Below, piece by piece: positions 17,669 to 26,162 of a stretch of DNA of 64,000 nt. The translations under genes were made by a program, and so were the position numbers. Under the pieces are notes generated by a model. That model searched no databases and had not been told where the DNA came from. It saw only the letters and a program-made list of their open reading frames with translations. Numbering within the stretch: the first letter of the stretch is position 1; each line of letters starts with the position of its first letter. The stretch comes from Thiodiazotropha sp050291245 (GTDB lineage: Bacteria; Pseudomonadota; Gammaproteobacteria; Chromatiales; Chromatiaceae), in the NCBI GenBank assembly GCA_050291245.1, contig JBNKJP010000033.1, positions 1 to 64,000 on the forward strand. Direction: 5' to 3'.

Positions 17669-18603
17669 TGCAGGGCACTCCGCTGTTGCTTGTCCGGCCC
17701 GGGTAGCCAGCGCGACCGGCAACCCTGCCATAGCCATGCCAACGCAACCAGACCGCACAGACCGGACAGTCCAAGGCTGACAACCAACTCGGGCTTTTTA
17801 AAGGCCTGGTAAAAGAGTGACCCGCTCAGCAGCAGCATGACGGCGCCCACCAGACATCGCACAATGGATCCGGGTGGTAAACGCCACCATCTTTGGTAGC
17901 GCGAAGCAACTGCCGCGCCGATGATTCCGGCCAGGATTCCCAGTAACCCTCCGCCCAGGGTATCCAGTGGCCAGTGCGCACCCACCGCTACCCGGGAGAG
18001 CGCCACCGTGGCGGCAAACAGCAGTGCGGCCAGGGTTAGCAACCCCATTCGCCACGACCTCTCGAAAAGATACAGAGTGACCACAACCGCAATCACGCCG
18101 GTAAATATGGTTAGTGAATGCCCGGACGGTAAGCTGTTATGCGCCTTCAGAGTACGGCCCAGAATGATGAACTGATCCGGGTCCAGGTAGGCGGCCGGTC
18201 TCGGGACAGCCATCAGATGTTTGAGTGTCACGGAGAACACAGACGCAACCGGGGCCGCGGCCAGAGCCGCAGCCATTGCCTGGGGGCGCCAGAGGATGAT
18301 CGGCGACAGTAGGGGGATCAGCACAGCAGCGTCACCAAACTGTGTCAGGTTCGTCCATAACGCAGCCGGCCAGGCATTCAGTGTCGTATTCAGAGTGAGA
18401 AAGGCATCGCGCTGAAGGGCGCAATAGCCGGCCCTGTCGAACTGCCAGCCAAGCAGAAAGGCGGCCGTCAGTCCGAACAGAAACAGTCCTAAGGTCAGGA
18501 ATGGGAACCAAAGGGTCCAGGGTCCGTGTTTTATTAACAATGGGCGTTCAGTCACGACTTGACCGGCTGTTTGAACCGGGTCATCGCCTGTCTGCTCACT
18601 CAT
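17665..18603 (-). CDS. PAP2-family membrane phosphatase
   Basis: 312 residues with several membrane helices. The three phosphatase motifs are intact: KHLMAVPRP (K-x6-R-P), PSGHS, and SRVAVGAHWPLD (S-R-x5-H-x3-D). The C-terminal ~90 residues add three more helices. PAP2 enzymes dephosphorylate lipids such as undecaprenyl pyrophosphate, phosphatidylglycerol phosphate or lipid A. Its ATGA overlap with the EptA-like gene suggests a lipid A phosphatase working with phosphoethanolamine addition, as in LpxE/EptA-type pairs; this is inference. Its own start overlaps the lysS stop by four bases, so lysS, PAP2 and eptA form one unit. Confidence 0.85.
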   Translation of the reverse strand: MSEQTGDDPVQTAGQVVTERPLLIKHGPWTLWFPFLTLGLFLFGLTAAFLLGWQFDRAGYCALQRDAFLTLNTTLNAWPAALWTNLTQFGDAAVLIPLLSPIILWRPQAMAAALAAAPVASVFSVTLKHLMAVPRPAAYLDPDQFIILGRTLKAHNSLPSGHSLTIFTGVIAVVVTLYLFERSWRMGLLTLAALLFAATVALSRVAVGAHWPLDTLGGGLLGILAGIIGAAVASRYQRWWRLPPGSIVRCLVGAVMLLLSGSLFYQAFKKPELVVSLGLSGLCGLVALAWLWQGCRSRWLPGPDKQQRSALQ

Positions 18604-20102
18604 ATCTCGGGGCGCATGTGAGGAAACAGCAGCACGTCACGAATCGATGGGGCGTCGGTGAGCAGCATCACCAACCGATCAATCCCAATCCCCTCACCAG
18701 CGGTAGGCGGCATGCCGTGTTCCAAGGCGCGCACGTAATCGTCGTCGAAATGCATGGCCTCGTCGTCTCCCGCCTCCTTCTCCGCCACCTGTTTACGGAA
18801 CCGTTCCGCCTGGTCCTCGGCATCGTTCAACTCGGAAAAGCCGTTAGCGATCTCGCGCCCGCCGACGAAAAACTCGAACCGATCGGTGACGAACGGATCT
18901 TCATCGTTGCGCCGCGCCAGAGGCGAGACTTCGGTGGGATAGGCGGTGATGAAGGTCGGGTTCATCAGACGGTGTTCCACGGTCTTTTCGAAGATCTCGA
19001 TCAGTACCTTGCCCAACCCATAACCGGGCTTGAGTGGGATATCAAGCTGTTCGGCAATCCCACGGGCCTGATCCAGATCGTCGAGCTGCTCGGAGCGGAT
19101 ATCCGGATTGAAATGCAGAATCGACTCTTTCACGCTCATGCGCTGAAAGGGGCTGGCGAAGTCGTAGGTCTCCCCCTGGTAGGTCACCTGGGCGGTGCCG
19201 AGCACCGCCTCGCACAGTTCACGCAGCATCGCCTCGGTGAGATCCATCAGGTCGCGATAGTCCGCGTAGGCCTGGTAGAACTCCAGCATGGTGAATTCCG
19301 GGTTATGCCGGGTCGAGAGGCCCTCATTGCGGAAATTGCGGTTGATTTCATAGACCCGTTCGAACCCCCCCACCACCAGGCGCTTGAGATAGAGTTCCGG
19401 GGCGATACGCAGGAACAGCTGCATGTCGAGGGCGTTATGATGGGTAATGAACGGACGTGCGGTAGCCCCTCCGGGGATTACCTGCATCATCGGCGTTTCA
19501 ACTTCGAGAAAGCCACGCTCATCGAGGTAGCGACGGATGAACTGAACGATTCGGGTGCGCTGGCGGAAGGTCTCCCGGGACACCTCATTCATGATCAGAT
19601 CCACATAGCGCTGCCGATAGCGCTGCTCCTGATCGGACAGGCCGTGAAACTTCTCCGGCAGGGGCCGCAACGACTTGGTGAGCAGACGCAGTTGATCGAC
19701 CTTGACCGACAATTCCCCGGTCTTGGTCTTGAACAGCACACCCTCGGCACCGATGATGTCGCCAATATCCCACTTTTTGAACTGCTCGTTGTAGAGCCCC
19801 TCCTCGAGGCTGTCCCGCTGTACGAACAGCTGCATCCGCCCGGACATATCCTGCAGGTGGGCAAAACTCGCCTTGCCCATCACCCGACGACTCATCATAC
19901 GTCCCGCCAGGGAGACTCTCAGCCCCAGGTTCTCCAGTTCCTCGTCCCCCGTTTCGTCATATTCGGCGTGCAATTCACCCGCCAGACTGTTGCGCCGGAA
20001 GTCGTTGGGAAAGGCAATCCCGTTGTCACGCAACTGCCGGAGCTTGTCGCGGCGTTGGGCGATGAGTTTGTTTTCGTCCTGTGTCTCGTCGTTCATGATC
20101 AC
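18600..20102 (-). CDS. lysS: lysyl-tRNA synthetase, class II
   Basis: 500 residues. Charges tRNA-Lys with lysine. An N-terminal OB fold (about 60-150; VSLAGRMMSRRVMGKASFAHLQD) binds the anticodon, followed by the class II catalytic core with FLEVETPMMQVIPGGATARPF (motif 1), FRNEGLSTRHNPEFTMLEFYQAYADY (motif 2) and GEGIGIDRLVMLLT (motif 3). Downstream overlap with the PAP2 gene is ATGA. prfB lies 79 bp upstream on the same strand, the conserved prfB-lysS order. Confidence 0.98.
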   Translation of the reverse strand: MIMNDETQDENKLIAQRRDKLRQLRDNGIAFPNDFRRNSLAGELHAEYDETGDEELENLGLRVSLAGRMMSRRVMGKASFAHLQDMSGRMQLFVQRDSLEEGLYNEQFKKWDIGDIIGAEGVLFKTKTGELSVKVDQLRLLTKSLRPLPEKFHGLSDQEQRYRQRYVDLIMNEVSRETFRQRTRIVQFIRRYLDERGFLEVETPMMQVIPGGATARPFITHHNALDMQLFLRIAPELYLKRLVVGGFERVYEINRNFRNEGLSTRHNPEFTMLEFYQAYADYRDLMDLTEAMLRELCEAVLGTAQVTYQGETYDFASPFQRMSVKESILHFNPDIRSEQLDDLDQARGIAEQLDIPLKPGYGLGKVLIEIFEKTVEHRLMNPTFITAYPTEVSPLARRNDEDPFVTDRFEFFVGGREIANGFSELNDAEDQAERFRKQVAEKEAGDDEAMHFDDDYVRALEHGMPPTAGEGIGIDRLVMLLTDAPSIRDVLLFPHMRPEI

Positions 20103-20181
20103 ATCTACTCAAATCGTTCGTGTCTGCCGGCCCTTCGCGCACTGCGCCGGTTTACAATTAATCCATGCGGGTTCGCATCGT

Positions 20182-21280
20182 TCACAGGCCGCTCTTGAGA
20201 CTCGCCTCGATGAACATATCCAGGCCACCGTCCAACACCGCCTGGGTGTTGCCGGTCTCCACGCCGGTGCGCAGATCCTTGATGCGGGAAGCATCCAGTA
20301 CATAGCTGCGGATCTGACTGCCCCAGCCGATATCGGATTTGCTTTCCTCAAGTTGCTGTTGGGTGGCGTTGCGTTTCTGAATCTCCAACTCGTAGAGCTT
20401 GGATTTCAGCTGTTTCATGGCCGTGGCCTTATTCTTATGCTGCGAACGGTCGTTCTGACACTGCACCACAGTCCCGGTTGGGTTATGGGTGATACGTACC
20501 GCGGACTCGGTCCGGTTGACGTGCTGACCACCCGCGCCGCTCGCCCGATAGACGTCGATACGCAGATCCGCCGGATTGATATCAACCTCGATAGAGTCGT
20601 CGATTTCCGGAGAGACGAAGACCGCCGCAAAGGAGGTGTGACGGCGATTGCCTGAATCAAAAGGGGATTTACGCACCAGACGGTGCACACCGATCTCGGT
20701 ACGCAGCCAGCCGAAGGCATACTCGCCCTCAAAGCGTACCGTGGCGCTCTTGATACCCGCGACCTCACCGGCGGAGGCCTCGATCAGTTCGGTCTTGAAA
20801 CCCCGGTGTTCGCCCCAACGCAGGTACATGCGCAGCAGCATTTCGGCCCAATCCTGGGCCTCGGTACCGCCTGAACCGGCCTGAATGTCGAGAAATGCGT
20901 TGCAGGCATCGGTCTCACCGGAGAACATGCGGCGAAACTCCAGACCGGAGACCTGTTTTTCATAACCCTCAAGCTCCTGCCCGATGGATTCAACGGCGGA
21001 TTCATCCCCCTCCTCCGCAGCCATTTCGAGCAACTCACCCGCATCATTCAAACCGCTGGCGAGTTCACTCAATCCCAGCACCACGGACTCCAGACTCGCG
21101 CGTTCACGGCCAAGTGTCTGGGCCCTTTCAGGATCGTTCCAGATGGCGGGGTCTTCCAGTTCCCGAAGAACCTCGGTCAGCCGTTCCTGTTTGGTTTCAT
21201 AGTCAAAGATACCCCCTGAGGGAGGCAGCGCGTCCCTTCAGTTCGGCGATCTGATGGATCATGGGATTGATGTCGAGCAT
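20182..21280 (-). CDS. prfB: peptide chain release factor 2, with programmed +1 frameshift
   Basis: Complete RF2 of about 365 residues when the frameshift is included. The zero frame starts at ATG 21280 (MLDINPMIHQIAELKGRAA) and reaches CTT TGA at 21208-21203; a +1 slip continues as L-D-Y-E-T-K and on to the main frame. RF2 recognises UAA and UGA and triggers peptide release. The GGQ motif is present in RASGAGGQHVNRTESAVR, and the stop-codon-recognition region reads RKSPFDSGNRRHTSFA, with SPF as the RF2-specific tripeptide. Followed by lysS. Confidence 0.96.
21203..21217 (-). promoter_or_regulatory. prfB programmed frameshift signal
   Basis: On the minus strand: AGGGGG, three bases, then CTT TGA C. 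The internal Shine-Dalgarno-like AGGGGG, spaced exactly as in other bacteria, promotes a +1 slip on CTT when RF2 is scarce and UGA is read slowly. This autoregulates RF2. Confidence 0.93.
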
Positions 21281-21426
21281 GGTAATACCGCTAAGGGAAA
21301 AAGCGGGAATTTTACACCAGCCCGGATGTATCAGGAAGGGTCTCTAGTAGGAATGGCAATTTTCTTAAGGGGATGCTCTGGATTTTCGTCATCCCGGTCA
21401 CGTCGGAATGACAGTGATTTTCGGCT

Positions 21427-21533
21427 CGTTCCCACGCTCCGCATGGGAATGCAGACCTGGGTTCGGATCACTCAGTAAAGCGAATCGTCACAACAGGCTG
21501 AGTAGGCGTTCCCACGCAGAGCGTGGGAACGAA
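21427..21533. repeat. REP-like doublet, copy 1
   Basis: Two GTTCCCACGC...GTGGGAACG-type palindromes flank a conserved core containing TTCGGATCACTCAGTAA and ACAACAGGCT. A second copy lies in inverted orientation at 48468-48580 with roughly 80% identity. It lies between prfB and the DUF1521 gene. The form fits a composite repetitive extragenic palindrome or small non-autonomous element. Confidence 0.75.
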
Positions 21534-21546
21534 TGTATCGGTCTTG

Positions 21547-22467
21547 TCAGTCGTTCCAGTTCCAGGACAGCATCCCGGTCATAAGGAATACACCCAATGA
21601 ACGGCCGAATTCCTGGCAGAACTCATAGGGTTTTTCCGCTCCAGGCTTGGTGACATTGAAGTCCTCCTGAGTTGCCTTTTCGCCGGTCTCGGGGTTGATC
21701 CAGCCATCACCGCAGGCGTTCTCTTTTACCACGAAGCCATCGGTTACCAGCATGTCCATCAGTTGGCCGCCGCAGTCACTTTGGTTGATCTGCATGTCGC
21801 CCTTCTCATTCTGGCTCAGGCCCGTCACCTGGATCACCTTGTCACCCTTGGTGATGGTGATATCGTTGGCTACGTACATGTCGTTGTTCTTGAACTTCTC
21901 GGTATCAATGGTGATCTTGGTGCCATCTTCCAACTGGAAGGTGGTCTTCTCCCAAAAGTTGGCGTCGGTCTTACCATCCCCGTTCCAGTCGACGTGGGGA
22001 TCGCCCCAGATATTGGTCTTCTCGCCGGTCTCTTTGTTGATGATGACGATCTGGGACTTGTTTTCGTTGAGTTGCAGTTCGTACTTATCACCCAGATCGA
22101 TGGTGGCCTTACCATCTTTCTGCTGGGAAACGGTCCACTCCTGCTCTACCGGGCACTCGGGTTCCGGAGGGCAATGAGGTTCCGGAGGACATTCCGGCGG
22201 TCTTGGAGGAATCTGGCAACCACCGGGATGATAGGGGTGCAGTGGCCCGGAATGCCCGTGATAGGGGACAAACGGACCATGACCGTGACCGTGACCATGG
22301 CTGTGTCCATGGCAATGACTGTGTCCGTGGTGGCCTTGATTTGAGGGTGCGAATCTGCAACAGATTTTGAAAACGGTGGGCAGCATAAACTTCTGGCAAC
22401 CGGCGGAACTAAACAGATTGTTCAACCCGGCGGCCATGGCTCCATTCATGGATGAAATCATCGACAT
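21547..22467 (-). CDS. DUF1521 protein with metal-induced autocleavage motif and His-rich region
   Basis: 306 residues from the ATG at 22467, which has AAGGAG upstream. Layout: a short N-terminus (SMISSMNGAMAAGLNNLF) without a classical signal peptide; a His/Gly-rich stretch at about 46-80; a Pro/Cys/Glu-rich stretch at 84-107; then a DUF1521 domain from about 110 containing WGDPHVDWNGDGKTDANFW (GDPHVD at 155-160). In the rhizobial type III effectors NopE1/NopE2, DUF1521 cleaves itself between Asp and Pro of GD-PH when Ca2+ or similar ions bind. The catalytic sequence is intact here, so I expect the same chemistry. It ends with LGVFLMTGMLSWNWND. A sigma factor gene follows upstream on the same strand. 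Secretion route and target are unknown. Confidence 0.8.
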   Translation of the reverse strand: MSMISSMNGAMAAGLNNLFSSAGCQKFMLPTVFKICCRFAPSNQGHHGHSHCHGHSHGHGHGHGPFVPYHGHSGPLHPYHPGGCQIPPRPPECPPEPHCPPEPECPVEQEWTVSQQKDGKATIDLGDKYELQLNENKSQIVIINKETGEKTNIWGDPHVDWNGDGKTDANFWEKTTFQLEDGTKITIDTEKFKNNDMYVANDITITKGDKVIQVTGLSQNEKGDMQINQSDCGGQLMDMLVTDGFVVKENACGDGWINPETGEKATQEDFNVTKPGAEKPYEFCQEFGRSLGVFLMTGMLSWNWND

Positions 22468-22897
22468 TATGTTCTCCTTGAAAAAACGATCCAAAGCATC
22501 AAACGCCTTTCAATAAACCATCATCACGACGACCCAACAAGTTGGGAATTACCCTATCAGCAATTTCCCGAGCATTGCTGCCGTGCCATAAACCGGAGTT
22601 TTCCGAAGTAATCCCATCCGGGTTAAATCGCCCTGCTCAGTAAGGGAGTGGGTTCATTTGGCTCGAGCGGAAGGGATTGCTAGGTTCCGATACCGAATTA
22701 CAGGACCGGAACCCATCGTCAAGCTGGGGAAAGGTAAATGGTCCGGGGGATGAGGCGGATACGGCAAGGGCTCTCAGTGCCAGATAGTTGGCCCTTCCCG
22801 AAACACTCCCGCAAGGTATTAACCCGGCACCTTAAATAGAAATATCCCTATCCGAGATTTCCCTAATTCCCCATATTACAGGATGTTGGAAAGCGAA
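22468..22897. promoter_or_regulatory. upstream region of the DUF1521 gene with GGAAA/TTCCC motifs
   Basis: 430 bp without a gene. On the minus strand it contains CGGAAAACTCCGG (22593-22605) and CCCAAC preceded by AATT (22542-22550). Similar words, CGGAAAACCTACGG (58833-58846) and TTTCCCAAC (58791-58799), precede the Gly-rich gene at 57961. A related GGGAAAT-GATAGGG word occurs near 22850. These may be operator or promoter elements; no standard -35/-10 pair stands out. Confidence 0.3.
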
Positions 22898-23698
22898 TTA
22901 GCGATTCGTCGAGGGAACATTTCGCCTTTTACTTCGCCTATCGGTTGATGTGGACTTCATGTTGGACAGCTTGGACTTGACCCGATCGCGAATCTGATTC
23001 CACTTGCCGGACAGGCCAACAGGCTCTTCCGGTTCAGGCGCGCTCTGATGCCCCAAAGGTTGATGATCCGTCTGTTTGATCCACATGGTGAAGGATTCGA
23101 TGATCTCTTTGTCCCAGGAGACGGGTGGTTTGACAACGCGACTGCCCCGATACAGGGCTTCAAGGGTCAGATGGGATGGACAGCCGGATTCCGTCATGGC
23201 GTCCCGAAGCTCGTTTTCCGCTTCCTCGATACTGTTCTCGACCACCTTTTTCTTGACGTTCAGGGTGCGAGCAATAGCCGTTTCACTAATCCCAATCTCG
23301 TGCTTGAACAGAAAGAAGCGCTTTTTATCTTCGGTCAAGTGCTTGAAATGCTCGATCAGAGTCAGGCTCCAGTTTCCATCCTGCTCAATATCCTTGGGGA
23401 GATAGCTGGTTTGACCCTGGACCCTCTTGGAGGGCATGACCGAACCCACCGACGAGCCCAGATACTGGTAGAAGGAGAGCTTGAGGGCCTTGGGGGTCTT
23501 GTTGGCCAGACAGGATACGACCAGATGGCGCCAGGCGGAATAGTAGGCGGCTTTACCGTATTCTCCGGTTCCATATTGCCTTACGATGAAACGATAAACC
23601 CGGCCACGGTAACGTTCATAGAAAGAGTTGAACCCCTCTTGATCATGCTCAAGTATCTTGTTCAGTACGGCGTCAGTATCGAATCTTCTTGATGCCAC
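22898..23698 (-). CDS. RNA polymerase sigma-70-like (ECF-type) factor
   Basis: 266 residues, GTG start at 23698 with GGAG ten bases upstream. The N-terminal part (NKILEHDQEGFNSFYERYRGRVYRFI) resembles sigma region 2, and KKRFFLFKHEIGISETAIARTLNVKKKVVENSIEEAENELRDAM (about 125-170) resembles the region 4 helix-turn-helix. The C-terminal ~80 residues are an extension rich in basic residues (STDRRSKRRNVPSTNR) not found in short ECF factors. No anti-sigma gene is adjacent. It could control the DUF1521 gene 430 bp downstream on the same strand; that is inference. Confidence 0.65.
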   Translation of the reverse strand: MASRRFDTDAVLNKILEHDQEGFNSFYERYRGRVYRFIVRQYGTGEYGKAAYYSAWRHLVVSCLANKTPKALKLSFYQYLGSSVGSVMPSKRVQGQTSYLPKDIEQDGNWSLTLIEHFKHLTEDKKRFFLFKHEIGISETAIARTLNVKKKVVENSIEEAENELRDAMTESGCPSHLTLEALYRGSRVVKPPVSWDKEIIESFTMWIKQTDHQPLGHQSAPEPEEPVGLSGKWNQIRDRVKSKLSNMKSTSTDRRSKRRNVPSTNR

Positions 23699-24017
23699 TT
23701 AGTATGGACTCCATGGATAAATGCCTCGTTCAGGTTAAACTACACCTACACAAGAAATCCTTTTCCATACAATCAGTTATTTCCCAATCTAACTACCTGA
23801 AACGCAACTGATCCTTGGCAGTATAAAACATAACCCATTATTTGTCTGCGTCAGACATCACAGGGGCTCAAGCCTCCCGTCCGCGATGATTGAAGCGGTT
23901 TCATCCGCAGCGGGTATACTACTCCTCATATCAGTGTAGTGTCTCATCAGGAACCATGTACCGCGTTACCCCATTCAAACCCCTGGACGTCCGATGGTAT
24001 CCGGGTCGATCGCTTTG
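23699..24017. other. intergenic region between divergent sigma factor and glycosyltransferase genes
   Basis: 319 bp, AT-rich on the left half, with no gene. It should contain promoters in both directions. I see no clear operator or repeat. Confidence 0.4.
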
Positions 24018-24857
24018 ATGAATTCCTCGGTATCCGTGATCATTCCGACGCACAACCGCGCCCACACCCTGTCCCGCGCACTCGAGTCGGTTCTCGCCCA
24101 AAGCCATCCGATCCTTGAAATCATCGTCATCGATGACGGGTCCACCGATGAAACACCCGGGTTGATGGCCGAGCGATATGCGCAATGTCACTACCTGAGG
24201 CAGGACAACCAGGGGGTCAGCGCGGCCCGCAACCGGGGAATCCAGCAGGCGAGAGGTGAATGGCTGGCCCTGCTCGACTCGGATGACAGCTGGATGCCGA
24301 AAAAACTCGAGCGGCAGTTTGACACACTTGCCGCCTCACCGGGCCATCGCTTGTGCCATAGTGACGAAATCTGGATTCGCAACGGAAAAAGGGTCAATGC
24401 GATGCGCAAACACGCCAAACAGGGCGGGCAAATCTATCAGCATTGCCTGCCACTTTGCGTGATCTCTCCCTCGGCAGCCTTGTTACACCGCTGTCTGTTC
24501 GAGACGTACGGTCTGTTTGATGAGGACCTGCCCGCCTGTGAAGACTACGACCTTTGGCTGCGGATCTGCTCCCGGGAACCGGTCGCCTATGTTGATGAAC
24601 CCCTGGTGATTAAATACGGGGGTCACGAGGATCAGCTTTCCCGCCGTTACTGGGGCATGGACCGCTTCCGGGTCCACGCCTTGGAAAAACTGCTGGAGCG
24701 CCAGACACTCTCTCCCGCAGACCGGGCGGAGACCCTGCGCACGCTGGCGCAAAAGTGCCGGATCCTCATCCAGGGCGCCGAAAAACGCAGTGCCTGGGCG
24801 CGTGCGGATGAATACCGGAAGATCCTCAAACGCTATGAACGGGAGTTGCAGGGATGA
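24018..24857 (+). CDS. family 2 glycosyltransferase
   Basis: 279 residues from the ATG at 24018, chosen because the GT-A fold begins at once (SSVSVIIPTHNRAHTLSRAL); an in-frame ATG at 23994 is also possible. Motifs: nucleotide-binding IVIDDGSTDETP, NQGVSAARNRGI, and the metal-binding DSDDSW (D-x-D). ACEDYDLWLRI is the acceptor-side ED motif. GT2 enzymes add sugars to polysaccharides, lipids or proteins; the substrate cannot be told. First gene of a four-gene unit with overlapping ends. Confidence 0.85.
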   Translation: MNSSVSVIIPTHNRAHTLSRALESVLAQSHPILEIIVIDDGSTDETPGLMAERYAQCHYLRQDNQGVSAARNRGIQQARGEWLALLDSDDSWMPKKLERQFDTLAASPGHRLCHSDEIWIRNGKRVNAMRKHAKQGGQIYQHCLPLCVISPSAALLHRCLFETYGLFDEDLPACEDYDLWLRICSREPVAYVDEPLVIKYGGHEDQLSRRYWGMDRFRVHALEKLLERQTLSPADRAETLRTLAQKCRILIQGAEKRSAWARADEYRKILKRYERELQG

Positions 24858-25450
24858 AGCCCTCGATTCCCGTGAATCTGTTGACCGCCCTGCCTGCGGA
24901 GGCCAGACCGCTGATCGAACAATTCGGCCTGCAACGCAGTCCCCGCCAGAGTCCGGTACCGGTCTACATGGCACCCGGGATCTGCCTGGCAGTCACCGGA
25001 GTCGGGATTCCGGCCATGTACCAGGCAACCCGTCACCTAATCGCTGCCGCATCTTTTGGGCAACCTGTCGCCTGGTTGAATATCGGTATCTGTGGTCACG
25101 GATCCAGCCCGCTCGGGGAGTCCCTGATCATAAATCAGGTAGTCGCTCCGGACGGTGAGCGCTGGGACCTGACCATCCCACCCAAGCTCGGCTGTCGAAC
25201 CGGCACCCTTTGCTGCGTCGAGCAACCCCAGGAGGTCTATCAGGCTCAGATGGCCTATGATATGGAATCGGCCGGTTTCCTGGCGGCACTGAAACCCCAC
25301 GCCGATCCCCGTCGCATCGGGCTGCTCAAGGTCATCTCCGACAATCCACAACACAGCAGCCAAAGGATCACGGCCAAGGGGGTTCGCGGGCTGATTGCAC
25401 AACAGACAAATCTCATTGCAGAGATGCTTAACTGGCTTAGAAATGACTGA
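24854..25450 (+). CDS. nucleoside phosphorylase-superfamily protein (MTA/SAH nucleosidase-like)
   Basis: 198 residues, shorter than typical MTA/SAH nucleosidases (about 230). It shows the superfamily pattern: LLTALPAEARPLIEQF, LAVTGVGIPAMYQATRHLI, WLNIGICGHGSSPLGE and the active-site-like YDMESAGFLAAL, where the Met-Glu-(Ser/Ala) motif binds the ribose. Likely cleaves an N-glycosidic bond of a nucleoside, but the substrate (methylthioadenosine, futalosine, hopanoid intermediate) cannot be assigned. Overlaps the glycosyltransferase end by four bases and the next gene by eight. Confidence 0.7.
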   Translation: MKPSIPVNLLTALPAEARPLIEQFGLQRSPRQSPVPVYMAPGICLAVTGVGIPAMYQATRHLIAAASFGQPVAWLNIGICGHGSSPLGESLIINQVVAPDGERWDLTIPPKLGCRTGTLCCVEQPQEVYQAQMAYDMESAGFLAALKPHADPRRIGLLKVISDNPQHSSQRITAKGVRGLIAQQTNLIAEMLNWLRND

Positions 25451-26162
25451 CGCATTTCCCCGCAAATACCTGGTAACCGGCGCCTCCCGTGGCATCGGCG
25501 CGGCGATCTCCCATCGGCTGCTCAACCAGGGAGAACGAATCATCGGCATTGGACGGGACTTCTCCGGCTGGGCACAACCCAATCCCGCATTCGAGCCCAT
25601 CAGCCTCGACCTGATGGACATTGAGAACCTGCCCCATCGGCTCGGTGAGATCGCGCGCAATCATCCCGATCTGGATGGCCTGGTGCTCAACGCCGGATCG
25701 GGACGCTTCGGTTCCCTGGAGGAGTTCTCCTATGAACAGATCCGCAACATGATCGATCTCAATCTGGTGCAGCATCTGTTTGTCGCGCGCGCATTCCTAC
25801 CGCATATGAAACGCCAGGGCCGGGGTGACATCATCATCATCGGTTCGGAATCCGCCTTAAGCGGCGGCCGGAGAGGCACCCTCTACAGTGCCTGCAAATT
25901 CGCCCTCAGGGGGTTTGCCCAGGCATTGCGCGCCGAATGCAGCAACAGCGGATTGCGGGTCTGCCTGATCAATCCAGGAATGGTGGCGAGCGGATTTTTC
26001 GATGATCTGGACTTTGCACCGGGCGACTCGCCGGAGAATCATCTGCGTTGCGAAGACATCGCCGACACCGTGGATATGGTCCTGCACGCTCACCCCGGTA
26101 CGGTGTTTGATGAAATCAACCTGAATCCGTTGAAAAAGGTCATTCAGTCCAGAAAATCATGA
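25443..26162 (+). CDS. short-chain dehydrogenase/reductase (SDR)
   Basis: 239 residues from the ATG at 25443. Classical SDR signature: TGASRGIG cofactor loop near residue 10, LNAGSGRFG (NAG motif), and the catalytic Ser and Y-x3-K in SESALSGGRRGTLYSACK. INPGMVASGFF is the usual post-catalytic segment. NAD(P)H-dependent oxidoreductase, substrate unknown. It overlaps both neighbours, so expression is coupled to trmO. Confidence 0.88.
   Translation: MTDAFPRKYLVTGASRGIGAAISHRLLNQGERIIGIGRDFSGWAQPNPAFEPISLDLMDIENLPHRLGEIARNHPDLDGLVLNAGSGRFGSLEEFSYEQIRNMIDLNLVQHLFVARAFLPHMKRQGRGDIIIIGSESALSGGRRGTLYSACKFALRGFAQALRAECSNSGLRVCLINPGMVASGFFDDLDFAPGDSPENHLRCEDIADTVDMVLHAHPGTVFDEINLNPLKKVIQSRKS

Noticed and set aside
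18501..20198. Plus-strand open frame of 565 codons opposite lysS
   Set aside because: lysS is unambiguous on the other strand and the plus frame has no family resemblance.
22570..22590. TGGCACGGCAGCAATGC considered as a sigma-54 promoter for the DUF1521 gene
   Set aside because: The GG-to-GC spacing is wrong and the -12 element is not TTGC-like.
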